Shown here: in pieces, positions 22,900 to 36,165 of the stretch
How positions within the stretch are numbered: the stretch's first letter is position 1
Layout of the letters: each line of letters opens with the position of its first letter
Assembly: GCA_023653785.1 (NCBI GenBank)
Contig: JAMKCH010084967.1
Span: 162,045 to 226,044, forward strand
Direction of reading: 5' to 3'
DNA: 64,000 bases
DNA from: Ophioderma brevispina
Taxonomy: Eukaryota; Echinodermata; Ophiuroidea; Amphilepidida; Ophiodermatidae
The notes under the pieces: model-generated
What the model was told of the DNA's origin: nothing
Seen by the model: only the letters and a program-made list of their open reading frames with translations
The model's database searches: none
Translations under genes and position numbers: made by a program

Positions 22900-25240
22900 C
22901 CTGGTTTTACTGACAACATTCTTAACTTCTGTCAACAAGCATACCAGGTGCACAAATTAATGGGAGCAAGTGATGTCAAGCCACGAGCTTACAGTCAAGG
23001 AAATACAGTTATTAATACTCTTGCAGTTTTCACAAATTGTCAGCATCCAAATTAATTTAAAAAGTACAGTGTGAGCAATAAAAACCCATAATTCAGGAAA
23101 GATTTTTTTTTTTCTCAAGGGTTAGCATTTTTGCTTGAATGTTTGCTGTGGTTGTTTACAGAATAAAACAGACTATCAGAAGATTTTTTTTTTTAAGATT
23201 TTTATTTGGTGCTTCGGACTTTGTGTTCATAAACTATGCCAATTTTGCGGGGAGACCTAAAATTCTGTTTGGCCAATTTTTTAGCCTATACAATGCGAGA
23301 GAGACTGACACCGACGTTATACAATAAAACACATGATAGCAAGAAAGAACATCTGACACTGTTGCAATTTCAGAATGTGTCGACTTCATCTCCACAAAAA
23401 CATATCAGTTTTACTAAAACGATCTATTATGTAGAAAGTAAGTTAAAAGTAAAAATACTTCAACAAATTACCATGTTCAATCATAAATAGTCAGGTTATT
23501 GAAAATTCAATGTCGCAGTTCGTGAACATAATGAACCTGCTCAGAGATTTTTGTTTTACATCTATAGGTAATTATTAAAAAAAATTAACAATTCCACAAT
23601 AAAAAATGTTGTATGGGGGATATTTTAGGAATAAAACTTTATTTCCATATAATAAAAGTTATTAAAAAGAAAAATACAAAAGTAAAAAACAAATGCAATA
23701 TCAAAACAACAATTCTAACAAAATTAAAAATATTAAAATGATTAAACATGATTTAAACTAGGGGGGGGGGGGGACTTGGGGAGGGGGGCTCCTTTTGTTC
23801 TTTTCAAGAGTTTCTAAAGTTTAAGCATTGTAGACGTAGACATAACTGTATATTATTATAATAATACATTTTGTTATTATTCTTATTAATGTATTATTGT
23901 CTTAATCGTTGTGGTTTATTGCAGGGGCAATTTGAATGCTCTCCAAGCTTCTTTTTCCCTAGCTATCTATTTCCAACGGAGCCAATATTTGAAGCAATTC
24001 AGGGGGAAAAATGCCAATCGCGCACCCCCGTATTTGACCTCCTTGGTTTTTTTTGGAAAAAATTAACCAAAATATATATTAAAAACAATGGTAGTTCAAC
24101 TGCATGATTTAGACTAAGGTAATCGTGTGACCGCCAGCTCAACACATTTCTTGATATTGTTACCTTTCAGTGTAGGCAGTTTAAGTATGCTTTACATGCA
24201 GAGATGTTTACACACAAGACAAAATGGTCACTATGTTTGACAACAGGAAATGTTTGGATGCCGTATTTAGCTCAGCTTGTCCAATCTGCTGATTCTTGAC
24301 CGTCATCTTGCACCGGTCATGGACACCCGGCTTCTACACTAGCGAATCGGTCTTGTGCAAGGGCAAAATATTGGACATTTTGGGTGTGTGGTACCAAAAT
24401 ATCTCTTTTAAAAATCACCACCCCTTGAATGATGGTGTTGCTAGATAATTACAGATCAAGGACAGGGAATCGTTTATTTTGGGATAGCTCTTTGAAACTC
24501 CTGCCAGTGGCATAGGTGGAGGGCAAATAACAGTTGGGCACGTTTTTAAAGGTGGTTTTCTTTTGTTATCACGCAAATAGTATCACAGTTTATAGTCCAC
24601 ACCTTTATTTTTTGCTCTATGTGAGAATTAGTGCAGTTGGATTTGTTTGTTATGGACTAAAAATACCTCAAAAATGGTTAAGCTGTAGATAGTTGATTTT
24701 TTCATAATTAAATTCAGGGGACCACCTGGTTTAAGTAACATGAATGTGCATGTAAAAGTAGAGTTTCATCAGCTTTTTGTAAGGTCTTGCGTTTTGGGGG
24801 GGGGGGGCTTCAGGTAAAATTGCCGGAAACCATTCTGAATCCTAAAAGGGGATGGAGCACGATCTTTGTATTATAAAGTTTTCATCGTGATAGAATGGCC
24901 TTCACCCAAAACCCCCCGTCTTTAAATTTTTGAGCTGATATTTCCAATCTGTGTTGATCGTGAGAGCTAAAAACAGATTTTAAGGCCCCATATTTCCAAA
25001 CCAAACATCCTTTAGGGTTAAATAAGAAAATAGTATTTTTTTTTCAGCTACTAAACCTTGACCACTCCGTAACCTAAACATGTAGGGTACTGGGAAAAGG
25101 CATTAGGCATCGGGGCTTTTGTTTTTGGTTTGTTTTTATGGCCCTAAAAGGTGAATCAATGAAAGAGTATATTGTGCGATTACTGAAAAAATATGACCAA
25201 AAGAAAATTGTCTGATTTTCTTAAAGGTGCGTTTGTTACG
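22900..25240. other. AT-rich stretch without supported genes
   Basis: Contains A/T runs, a G-run (23761-23774) and another (24796-24807). The part at 24900-25050 has words in common with 49360-49480 ('gagctaaaa.tgatttt', 'aaacatc.ttta'), suggesting another dispersed repeat. Short open frames lack coding features. Confidence 0.4.
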
Positions 25241-25769
25241 ATGTCTTTGGGACCCCCCTATTTAACAGTAAGGAGTAGTCGATATTGTATCAGATGAAAT
25301 GCCGTATTTTTCTCATGGTCTCCCTAAATTGAAAAAAAACCCCGACATTTGGTGGTTAACCATCAAAATCTTAGCACAGTATTGAATAGGGCTTTCCAAA
25401 GCATTATTGGTTGCCATCAAAAACCGCAAGTTGTTTCCCACGGTACTTGATGGGATATATTGCAAGTGCCAGCTCTCATCAAGTAGAGAACACAATACAC
25501 ATAAATCGGAACAAGCACCTTTAAAGAATTGAAAGATTATTGCCTCTCAATTGCACAATTTTTTGATATGCTGTTGTCGGGGGAAAGGAAATCGGGGTGG
25601 TCACACCATTTTAAGGTAGTGTGATATAAAACAAATTCTGCATGAGGTAGGATTCAGTGCTCCTAATGCATGTTTGGTAGACCCACTAAGGAATATTAAT
25701 GCCTGACAATATTAGCTAACATATTATAGACAGTTCCAATTTACTAAAATTATCTTTTTCACATTCTTT

Positions 25770-25885
25770 GCTATCTCTCTCTCTCTTGCACTCTATACTC
25801 TCTATCAATCTGCTTCTCTCTCCCCTTAGTCTCCCTCTTTCTCATTCTTCTGTTTCCCTCTCTCTCTTTCCTTATTCTCTCAAAA
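25770..25885. repeat. CT-rich simple sequence
   Basis: Pyrimidine-rich CTCTCT-type tract within duplication block A1. Equivalent tracts lie at 33640-33780 and 35165-35340. Confidence 0.9.
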
Positions 25886-26929
25886 TGGACTTCCTGCTTT
25901 TGCTGCCATATTTACATTTCAGGGCAAAACATGACACAGTTTATTTATATGCTTGGATCGGTTTTCATCCCAGAACTGTAAGGTCCGGTCAAGTTTAATC
26001 ATCACAATAGCGGAGCAATCTGTTTGCAAATGGATTAGCTCATTTGAGAATGGGCCTGCCAATACATAGCTGCCTCAATGCATTTGAAGAAGAAAAAATC
26101 ACAGGCCATGAGGGTTACTTTGTTGCGTGGAATCGGAACTCCCATATGTTTTTACTAGAGAGAAACTTTGTAGGGGTAGACTGATCGAGGTCGGAGGTGT
26201 ATTGGGCCTATTTGAAAATGGACTCTTGGAGGGGCCTATGGGTCTATTAGCAAGTCATGGCAAAGATATAAGGTGGGGGGCATCCAATCAATTGGAGTGT
26301 CCAAAACAAATTAAAGGATAAAAAAATAGATATAAAAACAGTAAATAGGGGAAAATTAAGAATTGAATAAAAAAAACAGTTCTTTTTTTCCCAATGAGGA
26401 GCATGTTACAGAGGTGGAATGAAATGTTGCATTCCGTCTCATTGTTCCATTAAGTTCCTATAATTCTATTCGTTTACCATTTTTTACTTCAAATAATAAT
26501 ATAAGGAGGCACTACTTGATCCTCATCCTCCTCGACCCCCCCCCCCTTTCACACATCAAAATGAGATTTTGGTACCATAGAAAACCACAGGTTTTTGTCA
26601 TATCAAAAATATTCCGACCCTCTTCCCCATTATGCAACAGGCTAAAATATAGTTGTTTGCGTTAACCGTTAAATAGTGTAAAACTCCATGGATATTGTCA
26701 GCATTTGTGGTTGTATTTTTGGAAAAATGTGTTAGTGTCACTAAACAACAGTTCGTCCGAAAAATCAAGCACTTGCACACCAGGCCGTAACCAGGATTTT
26801 TAGGGGAGGGGCGATTTTGTCTTAAAAGGGGCCTTTTTCCCCAAATTCGCCCTCCCCAAAAGAGGGGGGGTGTGATTGTTGGCAAAAGGGACACTTTATA
26901 CCGGATAATTCTAACCATTTTTGGAAGGA

Positions 26930-28275
26930 GCGCTAGAAAAAATACGGATTATGGAAATGGCAATGTCTGATTGTACGATGTTGGTACTGTGTGTGTAAGG
27001 ATGTAGGTGTGGTGTCTGGACACAAAAAACGGTAAACAATTTGCCATAACTTTTTTTCAAGATGAGCTAGGGTACCCAACCTTAGATATATTGTAGGGGG
27101 GCACAAGCCCCTACTAACCATGTAATCCAATGTCCCCCAGGGTCCTCCCCTGTGTCTGACAGGGGATGGGGGAAATGTCAAAAAAGGTTCAACATTGCCA
27201 CCAAAAAGGTAAACATTGTGCCCTACTTTTTTTCAAAGAGGAGCTAGAGTCCCAAACTTAGATCTCTGTGGATTGCACAAGACTCCTACTAACCATGTAG
27301 TTAATTCCCCCAGGGTCCCCTCCTGGAGTCTGACAGGGGGGTGGGGAATGTCAAAAAAGGTCAACATTCACCAAAAGGTAACATTTTGCCCTAACTTTTT
27401 TTCAAGATGAGCTAGAGTACCCAACTTAGATATATTGTTTGTAGGATGGCACAAGCCCCTTACTAACAGGTATCCATTCCCCCAGGGTCCTCCCCTGGGT
27501 GTCTGACAGGGGGTGGGGAAATGTCAAAAAAGGTCAACATTTCACCAACAAAAGGTAAAACATTTGCATAACTTTTTTTTCCAGATGAGATAGTGGAGAG
27601 TGCCCCCCAAAAATTAGATAGATTGTAGGATTGCACAAAGCCTACTAACCATGTATCCATCCCCCAGGTCCTCCCCTGGGTCTGGAAGGTGGTGCGGAAA
27701 TGTCAAAAAAGGTTCACCTTTCACCAATAAGGTAAACATTTTGCCATAACTTTTTTTCCAGTGAGCTTAGAGTGCCGAAACTTTAGATTATATTGTAGGA
27801 GGGAAAGGCCCCTACTAACCATGTAATCCATCCCCAAGGGTCATCCCCTGGGTCTGGACCGGGGTGCGGAAATGTCAAAAAAGGTCCAACATTGTCATTA
27901 AAAAAAGGTAAAACATTTTGCCATATTTCAGATCACTCGGGACCTAACTTAGATATATTGTAGACGGGCACAAGCCCCTATACCATGTAATCCATCCCCC
28001 CAGGGACCTCCCCTAGGTCTGACAGGGGTGGGGAACCTGTCAAAAAAGAGAAAACATTTCACAAAAAAGTAAAATTTTTTATTTTTTTTATTTTTTTTCA
28101 CAGATGAGCTAGAGTAGTCAAAACTTAAGTATATGGTAGAAGGGGACAAGCCCCTACTAACATGTAATTCATGCTCCCAGGGTCCTCCCCTGGGTCTGAC
28201 AGGGGGGGGGGAAATGTCTCAAAAAAGGTCAACATTTCACAAAAAGTCCAATTTTTTCTAGATGAGTTAAGAGTA
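26930..28275. repeat. Satellite-like array, about 172-bp unit, about 8 copies
   Basis: Each unit has the order 'aaaaaaggtcaacatt.cac', 'aaaggtaaaca.tttgccata', 'actttttttcaagatgagct', 'agatatattgtagg', 'gcacaagcccctactaac', 'catgta.tccat', 'cccccagggtcctcccctgg', 'gtctgacaggggg.ggggaa'. The 'gggtcctcccctg'-like word recurs near 27139, 27311, 27485, 27667, 27840, 28006 and 28180, so the period is about 165-185. The second half of the unit contains an inverted pair, CCCAGGG with CCCTGGG. A diverged single fragment of the unit appears at 60060-60115. No conserved reading frame runs through the array. Confidence 0.93.
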
Positions 28276-28279
28276 GCCA

Positions 28280-28690
28280 AAATCATATTATTTTAGTCTA
28301 TAGCTGAAAGTGTTTAGACCTATGCCTTTGTAAGCTACCTAGGCGACCGTTCTAACTGCCCGAATGGATTGTGAGTTGGGTCCAACCAGTCCACTTAGCT
28401 TCAAGGCCTTCAATGCAGGCAGACTGGCTTATGGACGTTTTTGGTCTCCACCTTCTGCGTCAAAGTATAGACTATACTACACAATGTACACCCATATTAT
28501 TCAACACCCCAGAGCTGCACATACCCTAGGGAGCAAAGCAACCGTCCATCCCGCCATTGCGCGTTACAGATTTTTTCGACATTGTTTGGAGCCATTTGTA
28601 GGGACTTTGGAATTTGGGGGGTCGTCCGCCTCACCCCACACTGGTTATGGGTCTGTACAACACATACACAATATTGGTTGATCTGGATAT
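28280..28690. other. GC-richer patch, unassigned
   Basis: A 105-codon plus-strand frame (28364-28681) covers a moderately GC-rich stretch with 'ccatcccgccattgcgcg'. No domain or splice signal is apparent, and the segment has no counterpart in copy B. It may be an inserted repeat. Confidence 0.3.
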
Positions 28691-31600
28691 TTAAGGGAAC
28701 TGAAAAGATTGTACATTCAGTTTTCACCAAATAGTTAATGAGGGGAGGCGCGCAAATCGCCATCCCTCTCAATCGACTTTAATTGGAACCGAAGAATTGA
28801 GCCTTGAATGCCGATAGTCTGAACAACAAAGATAAACTTATTGGAAACACTCAACATGGGGTGTGTCTGTGAATTCAACTTGTTTGATGAATTTTTATCT
28901 TCTCGCATTTTGGTTTTAAGGAAAAAAATATATTAAAAATGCATGTTAAAATGCATTCATTTGAGCTAAAACTGATAATTTTGAATCAAATGGGATGTGA
29001 GTGTGAGACTTCGGTCTTTATTTGAATCCATTTCCTGGCATGTGATAGAAATGAAAGTGTTGTTTGTGGTGAAAAAATTGATCCCTCGTAAACTCGGGTA
29101 ACTGTCTGGTACAAATGCGCCAAGAAATGAGCATGAAGATTTGAATACAATAGGCGCAGTTTGATGCTAATTATCACAAGAGGTTAGTGTCGCTTCGTAA
29201 GATGTTTACTTTTTGTGTCGTCTGAAAAGAGGCTCATGCTAATCCGAATTCTGGATGTCCATAGACACTTCCATGTCATGGTAACGGTGTGAAACCCTTA
29301 ATGTCTTCGCTTAGTCGTTTTAGGTCACATTACCGGGAGTCAAAAGTTCATTTGAGATAGCGCAAAAAGCAGGTAACACAGTGGTTCGAGAACTCCCTTG
29401 TTTTTCAAAACTATGAACAATTTCTGAATACTAGTATTAAAGACTAAAATGAAATTTAACAAGAAATTTCCATACCTTTAATATTATTATATTTGTCAAT
29501 TATGGGGTGCAGGTGGCTGTCCGTCTAAAATCAGGAGCAGACACATTTTTTGGGAGGGAAAATTGGAAAAAAAGAAATACAATTTAGGTTTCCTCCAGGC
29601 ATTTTTATACGACATAAAAATTCACCCCCCCCCCCTTCACCCCGACAAATTTTTTTCAAGTTTGTTTGAGGAAATTGGGCAAAACCACACCGTGTAATTC
29701 TATCGTGCCACACAAAACCTAAAAGATGAGATAGCAAAACACAGTGACGCAAAATATCCCCGAGCTGAGCATTAGATAAGCACTCAGCAGGGAATAGCCG
29801 ATCAAGGCAGACTTAGGCTTGTGCTTTTTTTACTTTAAGAATTGAAGAATTGCCCACCTTACAAATAGAACGAGAGGATTTACTTGGTTCTGCTTCAGTT
29901 CCGATTGTTCATTTCCCTGAACATAACGACCATTGATTCTGACAAAAGTGATGGTGTACTCTTTGGTATGTCCATTATAGAATAAGGATGGGAAAGAAAA
30001 TAATATGAAACTACTGCAAGCTACTTTGGCCATATTTGATGGGCGTGATTATTTTCATTTGAAAGTGAGGTGTGGCGGTGTACATTGGTTCAGAGAGCAG
30101 TAAATACCAGGTGATGAAGGCGTGCGGACTTGGGGCCATTTTATTATTAGTATTATATGAAAGTTTTCCCCTCCCATAACTTCTGAAAACTAAGAGTTCT
30201 AAAGTCGTGCCATAATTGTTCAGAGGTCGGCAACGCGCATGCCACAATCTCTGCATAAAAGGGGTGGAGGACTAGACATTAAAAATAATGGCTTAATCAG
30301 AGACCTAAAAAAGTCTCAAAAGTGTGTATATGCACTAGCACAAAATAAAAAAACATATTCTGACGACCGACCCATTATTTTCATCCACAATTAAAAAAAA
30401 AAATATTTTTTTACCAACTCAAAGCAGTATAAACATAACAAAACAAGCCAACAAAGCAACTAAACAAGTAAATAAAAGATTACTTGCTAGTCATTGAACG
30501 TAGCTTTAAATAGTTAGCATCTTGTGTTCATTTTAGAGTAAAAACATTGAGAAAGATCTAAAAAAAAAAAAATAAAAAAAAAAAAATCTGACCGACGGAC
30601 CGACCCTCCCTGATATTTTTCGCGTTACGCCAAACAAACCATTTTTTTTGCCTATGGGTGCCTCATACCGATTAACCAATGGGGGAGGCAAACCACTCAA
30701 ACAAGCCAATCGGCATCACTTCCGTGTTGACGCAAGTCACGCTCGGTGCAAGGTAAATAACTCTGAAATTCTGGCAGAGAGTATTAAGGACAGTCTAAAG
30801 GCTACATGGTGCTACATATGGCACCTTATAAAATTGCTCATCATACTAGGAAGAGAAAAGTTAAATTCAAGTAAAAAAATACTCATTATATAAAACCTTG
30901 ACATTTTGGTATTTATAAGGTTCTAGGGTAAAATTAAAAATTTGGTCTGTATTTTCAGAGTTGCAAATACTCCTGCTGGGAATTACATTGCATTAACCCA
31001 TTAAGTGCAAATCAATCGGCAATTATTCTGACGTCACAAACGAGCAGCAAGGATCTCTTGTGGGTCCATTAATGTAGACTTAATTAAAGGTTTTTGTAAA
31101 ACTCAGTAATTTCAAAAGCTGTCATACAATCCTACTTCTCCAGAGTATAATTCCTTGTATTTACGAGAAAAAACATATAAGATACAAATGGAGATGATTC
31201 AGTTGTTTTGTCCGACAATTTCAATTGTGGAGAAGATTTTTTCTTTCCGCTCGTACCTGACATCGATTTCAAGAAGATGCCCCCTATTGTAGAAGTCAAT
31301 TTGCCAATCAATGTCTGTGGAAGCCTAGGACGGTGAGAAATCCCAGCAGAGTTTCACCCATGGTGTATTAAACTGGTCTTTTATCAGACCAGCTCCTATG
31401 TAAAGTCAAGTGTTCATCCTAACTGATGTTTACACTTTGTGTTCAACGGTACTCCAATGAAGCTGACAAGCTTCCGATTTAATTCGTAAATGTCTCAAAT
31501 TCAACAATTTTCTTGCCAAATTGGGCATGGAAGTGTGTGGATTTGAGAGAGAGTGTCATTTTTTTTGGTGGGGCATCTCTTCACAATTTAAGCGATACGT

Positions 31601-32518
31601 TTAAAATGTGTGTATAACCCCATGTGCTAGTCAATGCTGTAACCAGTAGGGCCTGATATATTTGGAAAAGATTTTCATCTTATTGTCACTTTTCCAGATT
31701 TGTCAGGTTCATGCAAGACACAACCAATTCAGCATTTGTCTGTCTGCATAAATGTTGTATACTAAAGCTTAGCTTGTTGTTAGTGGAGTTGACTGAAAAC
31801 TTTTGGCTTACCTCTCTTGCGATCAATAGCCTACAAATCTTGCTATCTACTGAAGATAGCTTTGGTGTAAGGCTGTGACTGAAACTTTGTTTACTTGGGC
31901 CACAACCAGTAGGTTTCATTCACGGTAACATTGTCACGTGGTAGATAAATCTCATAAGAGTACACCCAGGGGTGAATACCAAGTGAAGAAATCCTACACC
32001 GGTTGTGATGCACTGAACTTCAGTAGGTTCGTGATATATTTCCAACACAGAGTTGAAGACGGATTACTTTTCAGGGTCAGTGGACGACGACTTAATCATT
32101 GTGTCATCTTTGCTCTAGTGTTTTGTCACATCACATTTGCCACATGGTGTTATGCTACACATGATGTAGGTGTGATGGGCAGATGTACAAACAGGCATGG
32201 TTGTCCTACATTTTTTGTACAAGAGGTGCCCCTGTTATGCAGCTTGCGACACATGCACATACACAGCCGTATGTATTCACTGTCAACCAAACAGGGATCT
32301 TGTACAGCCTGAAAACACAGAGTGGAATTTGTTTTTCCATTATCTAACTGTGGGTGGTTCTTACATGTAAGAATTCGGTGTTTTTAAAACAGTAAAGTTA
32401 ACTCTCATCTGAAGAAGACTTGCGTCTGTGAAAAGAACACTTTGAAATCATGCAGTTGGATGTAAAGATGTGGGCCATGTTGGGCGTATTATATAACTAT
32501 GACATTACTGCGAGCACA

Positions 32519-32546
32519 CAACCCACACACACACACACACACAAAC
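32519..32546. repeat. CA microsatellite
   Basis: CACACA run within block A4. The corresponding part of copy B (46560-46610) has an interrupted version. Confidence 0.9.
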
Positions 32547-32670
32547 TACCACACCTACAGACTCCTGCACATGTACAAAAATTGGACACTGTATTGAAAA
32601 TAAAATGCCATAATCTTCTTATTAAACAAGCGATTGGCCTGGGTGATGTAAGCCCCAACATTAAAAAAAT

Positions 32671-32691
32671 GGGGGGGGGGGGGGGGGGGGG
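32671..32691. repeat. Poly-G tract (21 G)
   Basis: Uninterrupted G run near the right end of copy A. Copy B has a shorter G run at the matching place (about 47083-47091). Confidence 0.95.
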
Positions 32692-33064
32692 TCCTTAACG
32701 ATTCACATGTACCCCTGTACAAAAAATCTCTATTGGACGCAGCAAAATGCATTGTTGAAAGCTCTGATATCTTCTCTTATGGACAATAATGACTAAAAAT
32801 CAATTTTTTGACTATTAGGCTGCTGTGGGGCCCAATCACTATGTTATGATACCTCTCTTCGTTACAGACACACAAAAATTCTCATTTTTTGTGTCGCTCT
32901 GCCTAAGGCAGGGAAGACACATGGGATCATTTTGTACACTGTAGTCTGTTGTTGATGTCTGTGATGTCTGTTGTGTCTCTTGGAAAAAGTGTAAATTGCT
33001 GTAAATCCTCATACTTTGATGGATTTAAACCAAAATGGATCACAGGTGCAACATGGGCATTCCC

Positions 33065-33275
33065 CTCATTTGTTGATTGAGGTCAAAGGTCAATGCCAAG
33101 GTCAAAGGTTAGTTGAGGTCAAGTTGTAAAATAGGCTGAAAATGTAAAATGACCTCATTTGAAAAGTTGAAGTTCAAGGAACCAAACTTGAAGCATAGAT
33201 GCAACATGGGATCTCTAATTTTTTGATGAGGTCAAAGGTCACATAGCAAGGTCAAAGGTCCACATAGGCAAGGTA
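33065..33275. repeat. Cluster of AGGTCA direct repeats (DR1-like)
   Basis: AGGTCAAAGGTCA or one-base variants occur at 33080-33092, 33099-33110, 33239-33251 and 33259-33270, with further single AGGTCA half-sites between them. The word is the DR1 half-site pair bound by nuclear receptors such as RXR and HNF4. Here it is part of a dispersed repeat, so a regulatory role is not implied. Confidence 0.7.
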
Positions 33276-34189
33276 AAAGTTTATGTTACGCCTATCATTC
33301 ACTAACCGCGACCGGCCGGGGGGCACAAGTGGTCACGAGGAGACGATGCATTTTTGATTGAGAAATCATTGATAGTTGCCTTTAATTAAAAATGCGGCCA
33401 AAGTTGCTACTCTCAAAATGGCGGTGGACCGATTTGACTCAAATTTGGCATCAGATGATTGTGATGTTCTTCATTTGCTGGAGAAAACATAGGAAATGTG
33501 TGGACCATGATAGGTACACCACCTTTTAAGGTAGCATGATATAAAAACCAATTCCGGCATGTTTTTATGGACCCTATGAAGAAAATTATGCTACAAATAT
33601 TTTTAGTCGACAGCAGTTACAATTGCTAAAATTCCACATTCTCTCTCTCTAGATTTTAGAACATTCTTTTCTTATCGCTTGCTCACTCTCTCAATCTGTC
33701 TCTCTATCTCCTCTTTAGTCTCTCTCTCTCTTATTTCTTTCGTTCTCTCTCTTCAATCTCTCTTAGTCTCATTCTCTCAAAATAGTCTTCCTGCTTTCCT
33801 CTTGCGCCATATTTACATTTAAGGGCAAAACATGACCGGTTTATTTAATCTGCTGGCTCGGGTTTACCTACCCAGAACTGTTTAAGGTCCGGTCAAGTTT
33901 AATCATCACAATAGTGGAGCATCGTTTGCACAATTGGATAGCTCAATTTGAGAATGTGCTTGCCAATACATAGCGGCCTCAAAGTCAATTTGAAGAGAAA
34001 ATCCAGGCCCATGAGGGTTACCTCTGTGCGTGAGAGGAACTCCCATATGTTTTTCCTAGAGAGACTTTGTAGGGGTAAATTGATTGGGTTCGGCGGTTTT
34101 TGTATTTTGTATTGGGGCATTGGAAAATGGTCTCTGAGGAGCCCGTGGTATAGCAGGGGTCTTGCAAGAGAGATATAACTTGTGGGGCA

Positions 34190-34606
34190 GGGGGGTAGGA
34201 CACGATCGATCAATTGGCATTGGGGATTTCACAACGGTAATTTGGGGATAATGCTACGTGCATTATATGGCAGTCTCGGTCTCAGGGGACATTAAAAAAT
34301 AATCTCTAAACCTTTCTTCAAAAGTAATTTAGGATTCATGAATAATTAAGACTTAATGTATGACTTCAAATCAGTTCGGGGTTAGGTTAGGGGATTAACA
34401 CACTGCAAAATAGTGTAATTTCCAATAACGGTCATTTAGATTTAAATATTCGTGACAGGCTAGTCTTTAGTCAAAGTCTGTGTGTTAACCGTTCGATATG
34501 CGTAAGAGCGCCCTCTTACCGTTAAGTCTTGAACCAGACTAGCACCCTGCGACGTTGAAGCTGTTTTGATATTTCTGTGCTGTTAGGTGGCATGTCCTAC
34601 CCCCCT
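34190..34606. mobile_element. Insertion in B0 with short terminal inverted repeats
   Basis: Bounded by GGGGGGTAGGACA (34189-34201) and TGTCCTACCCCCC (34593-34605). A matching insertion lies in B1 at about 35730-36165. Block A1 passes directly from the left to the right flank near 26275 without it. About 415 bp, noncoding, probably a MITE inserted before B0 and B1 separated. Confidence 0.6.
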
Positions 34607-35729
34607 GTGTGGGGCCATCCAACCAAATGGAGTCTCCAAAACAAAATTAAAGGATCTAAAAAAATTACCATACCAGTAAATAGGGGAAAATTGAGAAATG
34701 ACTAAAAAATAGTTCTTTTTCATGGGAGCTATGTTGTACAGATGGAATGAAATTGTGGCTTCCTTCTCATTGTTCGTAAGTTCCTATAATTCCATAGTTA
34801 TCATTTTAATCAAATAATGATATTAAAGGGGCACTACACGATCCTAGACCGCTGTATTTTTTGATTAGCAAATCCATTGCTAGTGCCTTAATTAACCAAT
34901 GGGGGGCCAATTTTGCTTCTACTCTCCAAATGGCTGGACCGAATTTGACTCAAAATTTGGCATCAGATGATATATTGTTTGATGTTCCTTCTCTTTGAGG
35001 AGCAAGACGGATAGGATTACAGGTTGTGGACCCGGATCGGTGGGTCCCCACTTTTATAGTAGCATGAATAATAACAACAAATTCCTGCAGTTTTTGTAAT
35101 GGGCCTCTGAAGAAAATTATGCTACAAATTTGGTCTACAGCAATTACAAAGTTGCTAAAATTCCCATTCTCTCTCTCTCGCTTTTTTTTCTCATCTCTCA
35201 TTCTCACATTCCTTTTCTCTCGCTTGCTCCCTCTCTCAATCTTGCTCTCTCTCTCTGCTCCTTTTATTCGCTCCTCTCTCTCTTTCTTTCAGTCTCTCTC
35301 TCTTCAATCTCTCTATCTTCTCAGTCTCTCAATAGTCTTCCTCTTTCCTCTGCGCCATAATTTACATTTCAGGCAAAACATGACAACTGTTATTTATATG
35401 CTGGCTCGGTTTTCTCCCCAGAACTGTTTAAGGTCCTGTCAAGTTTAATCATCACAATAGTGGAGCAATCTGTTTGCACAATTGGATTAGCTAATTTGAG
35501 ATGTGCCTGCCGTACTCGCTGCCTCAAATCAATTGAAGAAGAAAATCACAGGCCATGATTTTTTACTCTTTTGCGTGGAAGCAAACTCCCCATATGTTTT
35601 TCCTAGAGAGGACTTTGTAGGGGTAAATTGATTGGGTTCGGCGGTGTATTGGGGCCTATTTTGAAAATGGTCTCTGAGGGGCCATTGGGTATAGCAGGGT
35701 TCTTGCAAAGATATAACTTGTGGGGGCAG

Positions 35730-36165
35730 GGGGGTAGTACAACATCTTCTCAATTTGGTCATTGGGTATTTCCAAACGGTAACATTGTGGGATAATGCGC
35801 AACGTGCTTTACTATGGCAAGTCTCGGTCCCAGTGACATTAAAAAATAATCTCTTAAACCTTTCTTCAAAAGAATTTAGGTAATATCATGATACATAAGA
35901 ATAAAATTATTGACTTCAAATCCGTCGGGGTAGTGGATTAACCCCATCTGCAAAAATAGTGTAATTTCCAATAACGGTCCTTTAGATTTAATATTCGTGA
36001 CTAGGCCTAGTCTTTAGTCAAGTCTGTGTGTAACCGTTTTCGTATGCCGTAAGCGCCCTCCTACCTACCGTTAAGTGTCCTTTTTGAAACAGACTATACA
36101 ACCTGGAAGTTGAAGCTGTTTTGAATTTTCTTTGCGTTTAGGTTGGCATGTCCTACCCCCCCTGT
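35730..36165. mobile_element. Same insertion in B1
   Basis: Carries the same ends (GGGGGGTAG.ACA and TGTCCTACCCCCC) and the same internal words ('ttccaataacgg', 'ttgaagctgttttga') as the copy in B0. It was evidently duplicated together with its flanks. Confidence 0.6.

Larger units (their letters stand above)
25240..32740. repeat. Segmental duplication, copy A
   Basis: Four blocks occur again, in the same order and orientation, in 33330-47110. A1 is about 25610-26920, A2 about 28690-30290, A3 about 30770-31600 and A4 about 31890-32740. Similarity is high but interrupted by many small indels. Copy A uniquely contains the satellite array at 26930-28275 between A1 and A2. It lacks the insertion at 34190-34606 and carries only two or three units of the minisatellite that is expanded in copy B. 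No gene is recognisable inside. Confidence 0.8.

Noticed and set aside
26930..28275. Regularly spaced repeats that might be mistaken for a CRISPR array
   Set aside because: Units of about 172 bp are contiguous and diverged, there are no unique spacers, and the sequence is animal DNA. It is a satellite.
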